A stretch of DNA of 32,703 nucleotides from the NCBI GenBank assembly GCA_945897825.1, contig CAMDGX010000050.1, forward strand, positions 1 through 32,703, written 5' to 3'. The position numbers were made by a program, and so were the translations under genes. The stretch is from Asaia bogorensis (GTDB lineage: Bacteria; Pseudomonadota; Alphaproteobacteria; Acetobacterales; Acetobacteraceae). The notes below the pieces were generated by a model. It was given only the letters and a program-made list of their open reading frames with translations. It had not been told where the DNA came from and made no database searches. Position 1 is the first letter of the stretch. Every line of letters begins with the position of its first letter. Below are positions 8,519 through 15,863 of this stretch, in pieces.

Positions 8519-9406
8519 TCAGGCGAGCCGCGTCAGCTTGCTCACCACCTTGTCGAAGTGAGCGAGATATATGTTCTCGTTCGCGTCGATCCAGATGCCA
8601 TGGATGTTGAATGCGCCTTCATACGGCTCATTGGCGCCCCACCGGATGATCTCCTCGCGCCCATGCGTCCAGATCGACAGCCCGTCGCGCCCGCCGACAT
8701 AGATGGCCTCCTTGCCGATCGCCAGGTCGCTCGGCATGTCGAAGCCGCGCCAGTCGGCCAGCCACGTGCCGTTCTCGTCGAACAGCTGGATGCGCTGGTT
8801 CTCGCGGTCGGCGATGTAGATCGTGCCGGCGGCGTCGATGGCGATAAAATGCACGATCGCGAACTGCCCGGGCCCCTCGCCCGGCCCGCCCCACGACATC
8901 TTCAGCGTGCCGTCCATGGCGAAGCGATGCACCCGCCGGTTGCCGTAGCCGTCGGACACATAGGCATCGCCGTTGGGATGAAAGGCGATATGGGTCGGCA
9001 TATTGAACGGATTGCCATACAGCGTCGGCGCCGGCATGCCCGGCCGGCCATAGGTCTTGATCAGCGTGCCGTCGGTCTGGTGGTGGAAAATGGCGTGCAG
9101 GCCAGAGTCGGTGACATACACCGTCCCGTCCGGCCCCAGCGCCAGCGCGTGCACGAAGTCGGAATAGCGCCCCTCGCCCCAGGCGGTGATGAAGTTGCCA
9201 TCGGGGTCGAACACGCACACCGGATGCGCGCTGCGCGACAGCACATACACGTCGCCATTATCCCCCACCGCCCCCTTGAGCGCCGTGCGCGGCGGGTGGT
9301 CCTTGGGGTTGGCGCTGCCGAACGACCAGCCGCGCGGCAGCTTCGCCCACGCCCGCTCGTAGCGGTAGCGATACGCGCCGCTGCCGATCTCCACCGTCTC
9401 CGCCAT
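8519..9406 (-). CDS. NHL-repeat beta-propeller protein (SMP-30/peptidylamidoglycolate lyase-like)
   Basis: A 295-residue protein made of NHL-type beta-propeller blades. At least five repeats can be read by their shared pattern of YV(S/T/A)D...(N)xx(I/V)xxFDxDGxxxxxWG: around YVLSRSAHPVCVFDPDG, YVTDSGLHAIF, YVSDGYGNRRVHRF, YIADRENQRIQLFDENG and IWIDANENIYLAHFD. No signal peptide is seen from this start. The frame stays open upstream through the next two genes, but ATG 9406 has GGGGAGA just before it and removes out-of-frame shadow sequence. Such proteins may be lyases, lactonases or binding scaffolds; the substrate is unknown. It sits 11 bp after the small lipoprotein gene, which suggests joint expression. 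Confidence 0.87.
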   Translation of the reverse strand: MAETVEIGSGAYRYRYERAWAKLPRGWSFGSANPKDHPPRTALKGAVGDNGDVYVLSRSAHPVCVFDPDGNFITAWGEGRYSDFVHALALGPDGTVYVTDSGLHAIFHHQTDGTLIKTYGRPGMPAPTLYGNPFNMPTHIAFHPNGDAYVSDGYGNRRVHRFAMDGTLKMSWGGPGEGPGQFAIVHFIAIDAAGTIYIADRENQRIQLFDENGTWLADWRGFDMPSDLAIGKEAIYVGGRDGLSIWTHGREEIIRWGANEPYEGAFNIHGIWIDANENIYLAHFDKVVSKLTRLA

Positions 9407-9417
9407 CGCCGTCTCCC

Positions 9418-9741
9418 CTATTGCTGCCAGATCGCCGGCACCCAGCGGCACGGCCCCGGAACCTTGTCGCGCACCCAATGGCCATGGATCCACAGCCCGG
9501 TGCGCCCCTCGCGCATGATCCAGCGCCCCTCGCGCCAGGTGTAGCTGCCGCCGTTCCATTCCCAGTGTCCGGGCTGCCAGATCTGCTCCTGCTCCGACAC
9601 CGGCGGCTTCGGCGGCACCTCGGCACGCAGGGCGGGCGGGGTGGGGCAGGTCGTGTTGTCCTTCACCACCTCGCAGGCCGACAGCACCAGCAGCGCAGCA
9701 CCCAGGACCAGGCCGGACGACACTTTTCTGAACACGGACAT
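9418..9741 (-). CDS. Small lipoprotein with YXWGXW-like Trp/His repeats
   Basis: A 107-residue predicted lipoprotein. Residues 1-23 form a signal peptide with lipobox LSAC, so Cys23 would be lipidated. The rest is rich in Trp and Gly-His, with WQPGHWEWNGGSYTW and WIHGHWV resembling the YXWGXW repeat found in periplasmic or outer-membrane small proteins of unknown role. The start at 9741 (MSVFRK) is chosen over 9756 because GAGGTG lies 6 bases upstream of it. It is encoded 11 bp before the NHL protein gene and 30 bp after the acyl-CoA dehydrogenase. Confidence 0.82.
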   Translation of the reverse strand: MSVFRKVSSGLVLGAALLVLSACEVVKDNTTCPTPPALRAEVPPKPPVSEQEQIWQPGHWEWNGGSYTWREGRWIMREGRTGLWIHGHWVRDKVPGPCRWVPAIWQQ

Positions 9742-9771
9742 GCGGCACCTCACCATCGAATGGGCGACAAT

Positions 9772-11349
9772 CTAGGCGATCGCCGCCATGTCCACCACTG
9801 CCGCGCTTGGCCGCAGGATGGTCGCCGCCGCGGCGTCGATGCGGGGCAACACCTGGTCGAGGAACACCTGCGCCGCCCGGCGCGCATCCGCCGGCGCATC
9901 CGCCCGCGCCAGCACGCGCGCGCACAGCCAGCCGGCCGCCAGCGTGCCGATCACCTGCAGGAACGCCGCCGCCCCGGCCTCCGCCGCGCGCCCATCCGCC
10001 TGGCGCAGCCAAGCGGCCCCCTCCGAAGCAAGCCCGGCCGAGGGGGCGAGGGCAGGGGTGTCGGCGATCTCGTCGAGCAACGCCCGCACCGCCGCGCCCT
10101 GGTCGCGCAGCAGGCCGCGCCTGAGCAGGGTGATCGCCTGGATGCCGTTGGTCCCCTCGTAGATCGGCGCGATCCGCGCGTCGCGCAGGTGCTGCGCGGC
10201 TCCGGTCTCCTCGATGAAGCCCATGCCGCCATGCACCTGCACGCCGAGCGAGGCCGCCTCCACGCCGGCATCGGTGCACCACGCCTTGGCCACCGGGATC
10301 AGCAGTTCGCCGCGCGCGCCGCCGACCGTCGCCGCATACAGCGTCAGCAGCCGCCCGCCGAGAGCCAGCGCCCGCATCGTCAGCAGCATGCGCCGCACAT
10401 CGGGGTGCTGGTCGATCGTCGCACCGCCCTGCGCCCGCTGCCCGGCGAAATCGACCGCCCGGCGAAAGGATCGCTCCGCCACCGCCACGCCCTGCATCGC
10501 CACCCCGAGCCGGGCGGCGTTCATCATCGCGAACATCGCCGGCAGGCCGCGGTTGGGCGCGCCGACCATCTCGCCCACCGCGCCTTCGAACCCCATCACG
10601 CAGGTCGGCGAGGCATGGATGCCCAGCTTGTGCTCCAGCGACAGGCACGCGACCCTATTACGGCTGCCGTCGGCGTTCACCTTCGGCACCGCGAACAGCG
10701 AGATCCCCGCACTGCCCGCCGGCGCATCCGGCAGCCGCGCCAGCACGAGGTGGAGGATGTTGTCGGTGTATTCGTGCTCGCCGTAGGTGATGTAGATCTT
10801 CTGGCCAGTGATGCGGAACGTGCCGTCCACGGCCGGCTCGGCTTTCGTGCGGATGCCGCCGAGGTCGGAGCCCGATTGCGGCTCGGTCAGGCACATCGTG
10901 CCGGTCCAGCGTCCCTCGATCATCGGGCGCATCAGCCGGGCCTGCTGGTCCGCCGTGCCGTGTGCGGCCAGAACCTTGATCGCGTCCTGCGTCAGCATCG
11001 GGCACAGGCCGAACGCCATGTTGGCACTCGACACCGGCTCGAACGCCGCCAGCGCCAGCACGTCCGGCAGGCCCTGGCCGCCCTGGGCGGGGTCGGCGGC
11101 GATGCCGATCCAGCCTGCCTCGGCATAGGCGCGGAAGGCATCCGTGAAGCCATTCGGCATGCGCACCCGGCCGTCGACCAGCTTGGCCCCGGCGCGATCG
11201 CCTGGCGCGTCGAGCGGGGCGAGGACGCCCTCGGCGGTGCGCGTGGCCTCCTCGAGGATGGCGGCGACGTCGGCCTCGGCCATGTCGGTGAAGCCCACGA
11301 CGTGGCGCAGCAGCCAGGCGGTTTCGGCGGGTGGGGCGGCAACCGGCAT
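9772..11349 (-). CDS. Acyl-CoA dehydrogenase family protein with C-terminal DMDO-like extension
   Basis: A 525-residue FAD enzyme of the larger acyl-CoA dehydrogenase subgroup. Visible regions are an N-terminal helical cap beginning ETAWLLRHVVGF, the middle-domain motif TGTMCLTEPQSGSDLGGI, the flavin-contact region LGVQVHGGMGFIEETG, and PIYEGTNGIQA, whose Glu is in the place of the catalytic base. After this comes about 110 residues of helical C-terminal domain, as in DmdC-like and related dehydrogenases. Substrate is probably an acyl-CoA with a polar or branched group. ATG 11349 is preferred because GGGAGA lies about 10 bases before it; a TTG at 11370 would add seven residues. Confidence 0.93.
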   Translation of the reverse strand: MPVAAPPAETAWLLRHVVGFTDMAEADVAAILEEATRTAEGVLAPLDAPGDRAGAKLVDGRVRMPNGFTDAFRAYAEAGWIGIAADPAQGGQGLPDVLALAAFEPVSSANMAFGLCPMLTQDAIKVLAAHGTADQQARLMRPMIEGRWTGTMCLTEPQSGSDLGGIRTKAEPAVDGTFRITGQKIYITYGEHEYTDNILHLVLARLPDAPAGSAGISLFAVPKVNADGSRNRVACLSLEHKLGIHASPTCVMGFEGAVGEMVGAPNRGLPAMFAMMNAARLGVAMQGVAVAERSFRRAVDFAGQRAQGGATIDQHPDVRRMLLTMRALALGGRLLTLYAATVGGARGELLIPVAKAWCTDAGVEAASLGVQVHGGMGFIEETGAAQHLRDARIAPIYEGTNGIQAITLLRRGLLRDQGAAVRALLDEIADTPALAPSAGLASEGAAWLRQADGRAAEAGAAAFLQVIGTLAAGWLCARVLARADAPADARRAAQVFLDQVLPRIDAAAATILRPSAAVVDMAAIA

Positions 11350-11407
11350 GGCGTGGTCTCCCAAGGGCAACGCCGCGCCGCTTAGCGCAATCCCGGGATG
11401 GAAGGAA

Positions 11408-11548
11408 CTAGAGAGGAATGTCGAGGAACAGCACCGTCAGCGCCAGCAGCATCAGCACGCCCCACATCGCGATGAACATCCGCACCGCCGAGCCGCCCCA
11501 GTAGCTGCGCAGCCGCCATTCCAATTCCTCGCGATTCCACCAGCGCAT
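11408..11548 (-). CDS. 46-residue single-span membrane protein
   Basis: A very short gene in the 258 bp between acyl-CoA dehydrogenase and sugar dehydrogenase. The product starts MRWWNREELEWRLRSYWGGS, a charged, Trp-rich cytoplasmic amphipathic head, and continues into one hydrophobic span (FIAMWGVLMLLALTVLFL) ending DIPL. ATG 11548 has a good GGGGGA site 5 bases upstream, and codon use is normal for the region. It is in line with its neighbours, with gaps of 59 and 58 bp. Function is unknown; small proteins of this shape often bind a larger membrane complex, but nothing here names a partner. Confidence 0.65.
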   Translation of the reverse strand: MRWWNREELEWRLRSYWGGSAVRMFIAMWGVLMLLALTVLFLDIPL

Positions 11549-11607
11549 GATCCCCCGATCCCTCGATGCAAGGGCACATCAGCATGACGTGCCAGCCGCG
11601 CCAACCG

Positions 11608-12753
11608 TCATCGCGGCGAAAGCCGCAGCACGCGCCCCTCGGCGCTATCGGTCAGCAGATACACCAGCCCGTCCGGCGCCACCCGCACGTCGCGGATGCG
11701 CTCGCCGAGGTCCTCCAGGTAGCGGTGCTCCGCCACCACGCGCCCCTCGCGCATCTCCAGCCGCGCCAGGTGCTGCCCGCGCAGGGCACCGACCAGCATG
11801 TGCCCGCGCCAGGCCGGAAACGCATCGCCGGCATGGAACGCCAGCCCCGACGGCGCGATCGACGGGTCCCAGTAGTGCACCGGCTGCTCCATGCCATCAC
11901 GCGCCGTGCCCTCGCCGACGCGCTGGCCGGAGTAATGGGTGCCGTAGCTGATCACCGGCCAGCCGTAGTTGCGGCCCGGTTGCGGCTGGTTGATCTCGTC
12001 GCCGCCGCGCGCGCCGTGGTCGGCGATCCACAGCAGCCCGGTCGCAGGGTCCAGCGCGGCGCCCTGGATGTTGCGGTGGCCATAGGACCAGATTTCCGGT
12101 CGCGCGCCTTCCCGCCCGACGAACGGGTTGTCGGGCGGCACCGAGCCGTCCGGCGCGATGCGCACGATCTTGCCGATCAGCGAGCCGAGGTCCTGCGCCT
12201 GGTCGCTGTACGAGTAGCGATCCCCCTGGGTCACGAACAGCGTGCCGTCGCGCGCGAACACCAGCCGCGCGCCGAAATGCATCGCCCCGCGCACCTTCGG
12301 TGCCTGGCGGTAGATCACCCGCGTGCCGGCCAGCCGCTCGCCCTCCAGCACGGCGCGCGCCACCGCGGTCCCGGCGCCGCCCTCGCCGGCCTCGGCGTAG
12401 GCCAGGAACACCGCCCGGCTGCGGGCGAAATCAGGGGCGAGCGCCACGTCGAGCAGCCCGCCCTGGCCCTGGGCGACCACCTCGGGCACGCCCGGCAGCG
12501 GTGGCGACAGCAACCGGCCCGGGCCGACCAGCCGCAGCCGTCCCGGCCGCTCGGTCACCAGCATTCGCCCGCCGGGCAGGAAGGCGAGGCCCCAGGGATT
12601 CTCCAGCCCCTCGGCCATCACCTCCACCCGCACCTGTCCGGCATCCGGCGCCGCGCGCGCCTGCGGGAACGTGCTCGGCCGGTCCTGCGCGCGGGCGGGA
12701 CATGCCAGCAGGGCAGGGGCGCCAGCCAGGAGCAAACGTCGGCGCAGCTTCAT
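11608..12753 (-). CDS. PQQ-dependent soluble aldose/sugar dehydrogenase (Gdh-B/YliI type)
   Basis: A 381-residue secreted quinoprotein of the six-bladed soluble glucose dehydrogenase family, which oxidises aldoses in the periplasm. Residues 1-26 look like a signal peptide with an Arg-rich start (MKLRRRLLLAGAPALLACPARA); there is no twin-Arg pair followed by the Tat pattern, so Sec export is more likely. Family motifs are ENPWGLAFLPGG, ML(V)TERPGRL, QGGLLDVALAP, HFGARLVFARDG, VTQGDR, GKIVRIAPDG, IWSYGHRNIQG and GGDEINQPQPGRNYGWP. The start is set by GGAGG 6 bases upstream of ATG 12753. It is encoded in the middle of the minus-strand directon; PQQ biosynthesis genes are not in view. Confidence 0.92.
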   Translation of the reverse strand: MKLRRRLLLAGAPALLACPARAQDRPSTFPQARAAPDAGQVRVEVMAEGLENPWGLAFLPGGRMLVTERPGRLRLVGPGRLLSPPLPGVPEVVAQGQGGLLDVALAPDFARSRAVFLAYAEAGEGGAGTAVARAVLEGERLAGTRVIYRQAPKVRGAMHFGARLVFARDGTLFVTQGDRYSYSDQAQDLGSLIGKIVRIAPDGSVPPDNPFVGREGARPEIWSYGHRNIQGAALDPATGLLWIADHGARGGDEINQPQPGRNYGWPVISYGTHYSGQRVGEGTARDGMEQPVHYWDPSIAPSGLAFHAGDAFPAWRGHMLVGALRGQHLARLEMREGRVVAEHRYLEDLGERIRDVRVAPDGLVYLLTDSAEGRVLRLSPR

Positions 12754-12804
12754 CGCAACCTCCGGGAACGTGCCCCTGGCCAACGCAGGAAGCCGCCGGA
12801 CGGA

Positions 12805-13299
12805 TCAGCCGCCCTTGGCCTGAAGCTCCGCCAGGATCTTCGGGTGCCGCTCGTCGAAATCGTAGAGCCGCTGGCGCGCGGCGCTCACCTGGGATTCGCT
12901 GGCCTCGTCGTGATGGATGATGCCGCTGTCCACCTGCGTCTCGCGCACGCCGTCGATCGCCCGCTGCGCGCGTTCCTGCTCCAGCGCCTCCACCAGCTTC
13001 GCGCGATGGAAATGCAGCCCTTCGCGCGTGCCGGTGGCCACCTCGCGCAGCATCCGCGCCTCCTCCGGCAGCAGCCCGACCGACCCGCCGAGCAGGTGCG
13101 TGTAGCCGCCGTCGCGCAGCGGCTTGACCAGGTGCGCGGTGTGGCGGGAGGCGGCGAGGTCGTCGAGCCGGACGATGTCGTTGTTCGCCAGCTTCAGCAT
13201 CCGCCCGTTCAGCTCCGCCTGGAACCGCGTGCCCTGGATGCCGAGCCGCACCTCGCCACGCGCCACCTTGCGTTCGAACAGCCAGTCGGGCCCCGCCAT
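12805..13299 (-). CDS. Unknown 164-residue soluble protein
   Basis: A soluble, charged protein with no signal peptide or membrane span. The N-terminal third is beta-rich (GEVRLGIQGTRFQAELNGRML), the middle is helical with many Glu, Arg and Gln, and the C-terminus is a helix ending HPKILAELQAKGG. I do not recognise the family. AGGAGA lies 8 bases before ATG 13299. The gene follows the LLM oxidoreductase stop by 11 bp, so the two are very probably translated from one message, and a linked role (for example in the same catabolic step) is possible but not shown by sequence. Confidence 0.8.
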   Translation of the reverse strand: MAGPDWLFERKVARGEVRLGIQGTRFQAELNGRMLKLANNDIVRLDDLAASRHTAHLVKPLRDGGYTHLLGGSVGLLPEEARMLREVATGTREGLHFHRAKLVEALEQERAQRAIDGVRETQVDSGIIHHDEASESQVSAARQRLYDFDERHPKILAELQAKGG

Positions 13300-13310
13300 G
13301 TCGTCGTCTC

Positions 13311-14396
13311 CTACTCAGCCGCCACCGGAATGGCCTCCCAGGATTTCAGCACGGGCAGCACCTCCTTGGCGAACAGCCGCATGGAGCGCTCGGCCAGCTC
13401 GTAGGGAATGCCGCCGAAGCGGAACGAGGTCGCCAGCTCCAGCGCCCCCATCGTCGCCCGCCGCTCCTCGAGCGCGCGCAGGATGCGGTCCGGCGCGCCC
13501 CAGACGGCGGCCTTCATGAACCCGTCGATCATGCCGTCCACGCCCGCTGCCCGCACCATCTCCGATTTCTGGGCATAGGCGTTGTAGCCCTTCACCTGGC
13601 TGAAATGCTCGCCCATCAGCTCATAGTGGTGGATGTTGCTTTCGACGAAGCTGCCCAGGTGGCGGCGCGACACCTCCTCGGCATCCGCGTCGGTGGTGCA
13701 GACGCAGAAATCGGCGATCAGCTCGGGCGGGGCCACGCGGCCATGCGCCTCCTGGAACAGCGCGCGATATTTCTGGATCGCCGGCAGCCGCAGGTGCCAG
13801 GGCCGGTCGGCGAACATCACCATCCGCGCGCCCAGCCGTGCCGCCGAGGCCAGGGAGTCGTCGCTCGACGCCACGGCATAGATGCGGTCGGACATGTCGT
13901 ATTTCGGGCGCGGGCGCAGCTCGACGCGGGGTTGCGGATAGTATTTGCCGTCGCCCTCGATCCACCCGGTCTTGAGTGCGGCCACGATCATCGCCGAGGC
14001 CTCGTCGAACCGCTCGCGCGACTGGTCCATGGTCTGGTTGAAGGCGGCGAACTCGCGCCGCGCCAGCCCGCGCCCCATGCCGAAGCGCAGGCGGCCGCCG
14101 GAGAGCATGTCCAGCACGATCGCCTTCTCCGCCACCCGCAGCGGGTTGTTCCACGGCACGATCACCGCCGCCGTGCCGAGGTCGGCGTTCGGGCAGACCG
14201 AGGCGAGGTAGCTGAGCAGCTGGAGGTTGTCCGGGCAGAACGAATAGTCGTTGAAATGGTGTTCCACCGCCCACAGGCAGTCGAACCCCAGCTCGTCCGC
14301 CAGCCGCGCCAGCCGGATCTCCTCGTCCCACGCCTGGTGGTCGGGCATGTCGGTCCAGCCATAGGTGGCGAAGATCATCTGGATGCCGACATCCAT
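13311..14396 (-). CDS. LLM-class (luciferase-like) flavin-dependent oxidoreductase
   Basis: A 361-residue TIM-barrel enzyme of the bacterial luciferase superfamily, which uses reduced FMN or F420 to oxygenate or oxidise small substrates. Recognisable elements are the first strand DVGIQMIFATYG, LADELGFDCLWAVEHHF, the conserved loop LGTAAVIVPWNNPLRVAEKAIVLDMLSGGRLRFGMGRG, and FGGIPYELAERSMRLFAKEVLP near the end. Length is normal. ATG 14396 is preceded by GGGAGAG 8 bases upstream. It is the first gene of the eight-gene directon, divergent from the flavodoxin-like gene across 92 bp, so the promoters of both must lie in 14397-14488, where I see no convincing -35/-10 pair. Confidence 0.92.
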   Translation of the reverse strand: MDVGIQMIFATYGWTDMPDHQAWDEEIRLARLADELGFDCLWAVEHHFNDYSFCPDNLQLLSYLASVCPNADLGTAAVIVPWNNPLRVAEKAIVLDMLSGGRLRFGMGRGLARREFAAFNQTMDQSRERFDEASAMIVAALKTGWIEGDGKYYPQPRVELRPRPKYDMSDRIYAVASSDDSLASAARLGARMVMFADRPWHLRLPAIQKYRALFQEAHGRVAPPELIADFCVCTTDADAEEVSRRHLGSFVESNIHHYELMGEHFSQVKGYNAYAQKSEMVRAAGVDGMIDGFMKAAVWGAPDRILRALEERRATMGALELATSFRFGGIPYELAERSMRLFAKEVLPVLKSWEAIPVAAE

Positions 14397-14488
14397 GGCG
14401 CGCTCTCCCAGCCCGTTGATTGCCGCTATCCTGCCCCCATCGCGCGCCCCCGCGCCAGCCCGGACCATGCCATGCCCTCGCTGCCCCC

Positions 14489-14980
14489 ATGCCTTCGCTC
14501 CTGATCGTCTTCCACTCCGCCACCGGCGGCACACGCCGGATGGCCGAGGCCGCGCGCGACGGGGCAGGGGAGGAGGCCGGAACCACCACGCGCCTGCTCC
14601 ATGCCGCCGCTGCCGGCCCCGCCGACCTGCTGGCCGCCGACGGCTACCTGTTCGCGGCGCCCGAGAACCTCGCCAGCCTCGCCGGCGTGATGAAGGATTT
14701 CCTCGACCGCAGCTACTACCCGGTGCTGGACCGGATCCAGGGCCGCCCCTACGCCGCCATGGTCTGCGCCGGCAGCGACGGCCAGGGGGCCGCGCGCCAA
14801 CTCGCCCGCATTGCCACCGGCTGGCGCCTGCGCCCGGTCGCCGCGCCGCTCATCATCCTGACCCATGCCCAGACGCCGGAGGCGATCCTGGCCCCCAAGA
14901 CCATCGCGCCCGCCGACCTCGCCCGCTGCGGCGACCTCGGCGCGGCGCTGGCCACGGGGCTTGCGCTCGGGGTGTTCTGA
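14489..14980 (+). CDS. Flavodoxin/NAD(P)H-dependent FMN reductase-like protein
   Basis: A 163-residue flavodoxin-fold protein. The phosphate-binding loop is FHSATGGTRRMAEA after the first strand PSLLIVF. A second FMN-contact region is GYLFAAPENLASLAGVMKDFLDRSYYP, and the third is AAMVCAGSDGQGA. It is probably a small FMN carrier or reductase in the cytoplasm. Because the divergent neighbour is an LLM enzyme that needs reduced flavin, it could supply FMNH2 to it; this is inference from context only. The start is chosen so that the protein begins directly at the first strand; no strong ribosome-binding site is visible. A GGGGCAGGG motif inside it forces the codons GGG-GCA-GGG. Confidence 0.88.
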   Translation: MPSLLIVFHSATGGTRRMAEAARDGAGEEAGTTTRLLHAAAAGPADLLAADGYLFAAPENLASLAGVMKDFLDRSYYPVLDRIQGRPYAAMVCAGSDGQGAARQLARIATGWRLRPVAAPLIILTHAQTPEAILAPKTIAPADLARCGDLGAALATGLALGVF

Positions 14981-15102
14981 TGGCGCCCAGCCTCCCGCAT
15001 CTCGAAATGTCACTGACGGACACAGCGGAGATTTGATTTGTCGGCGTGTCGACCGGGCCGCCACCCTCGCCTGGCCGTATGTCCGCGCGCAGGAGAAGCA
15101 TC

Positions 15103-15699
15103 ATGCACCGCCTCGCCGCCGTCGCAGCACTTGCCGCCGCCTGCCTCGCATCGCCTGCTGCCGAGGCGCTGCCGGTGACCTACCACGCGATCCTCACCGG
15201 CGCGGCGGAGGCCCCGCCGAACACCTCCCCGGCCACTGGCAGCGCGACGGTCACCATCGACACCCTGGCCTATACCCTGTCGGTGCAGGCGAGTTTCTCG
15301 GGGCTGGAGGGTGTCGCCACGGCCGCCCATATCCATTGCTGCACCGCCGTGCCGCAGGACGGCACAGCCGGCGTGGCCAGCCAGGTGCCGAGTTTCGCGG
15401 GATTCCCCCTGGGCGGCGCGTCGGGCAGCTACGACATGACCTTCGACCTGCTGGCGCCGTCGAGCTGGAATCCCGCCTTCCTCAACGCGAATTTCGGCAG
15501 CACGACCGATGCCACCGCCAAGCTGGCCGAGGGGCTCGCTGAGGGCACCGCCTACTTCAACCTCCACTCCAGCATCTACCCTTCCGGCGAGATCCGCGGC
15601 TTCCTCACCGAAGTGCCGGAACCGGCCGCGCTCGCCCTGTTCGCCACCGGCCTCGCCGGCCTGGCCGCCACGCGCCGCCGCCCGATCGCGAAAATCTGA
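15103..15699 (+). CDS. Secreted CHRD-domain protein with PEP-CTERM sorting signal
   Basis: A 198-residue exported protein. Residues 1-22 form a signal peptide (MHRLAAVAALAAACLASPAA). The body is a CHRD (chordin-like) domain, seen from VTYHAILTGAAEAPPNTSPATGSATVTID, AAHIHCC and GTAYFNLHSSIYPSGEIRGFL. The C-terminus VPEPAALALFATGLAGLAATRRR is a textbook PEP-CTERM signal: VPEP motif, hydrophobic span, Arg cluster. Such proteins are handled by an exosortase, which is not in the window. AGGAGA stands 5 bases before ATG 15103. The 122 bp upstream has no gene. Function of CHRD domains in bacteria is unclear; an extracellular or matrix role is likely. Confidence 0.92.
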   Translation: MHRLAAVAALAAACLASPAAEALPVTYHAILTGAAEAPPNTSPATGSATVTIDTLAYTLSVQASFSGLEGVATAAHIHCCTAVPQDGTAGVASQVPSFAGFPLGGASGSYDMTFDLLAPSSWNPAFLNANFGSTTDATAKLAEGLAEGTAYFNLHSSIYPSGEIRGFLTEVPEPAALALFATGLAGLAATRRRPIAKI

Positions 15700-15863
15700 T
15701 CGCCGGCGGCGGGAGCCCGCTCCACCCGCGTGCTCCCGGCACGCTGGAATGCGCCTGCGCGAGGTGGTAGTCGGGGCGCGGGAGGACGCCACGCTGCCGT
15801 TCCGTCGTACCCACGTCCGGACGACCCCGGCGCCCCGCGTCATGTCGATGCGAGCCTGACCGC

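Noticed and set aside
9407..10648. Upstream extension of the NHL protein frame
   Set aside because: It runs out of frame through the lipoprotein and acyl-CoA dehydrogenase genes; the start at 9406 has a proper ribosome-binding site.
11382..11585. Alternative 67-residue minus-strand frame over the tiny membrane protein
   Set aside because: It has no ribosome-binding site and a low-complexity product, and overlaps the better-supported 46-residue frame.
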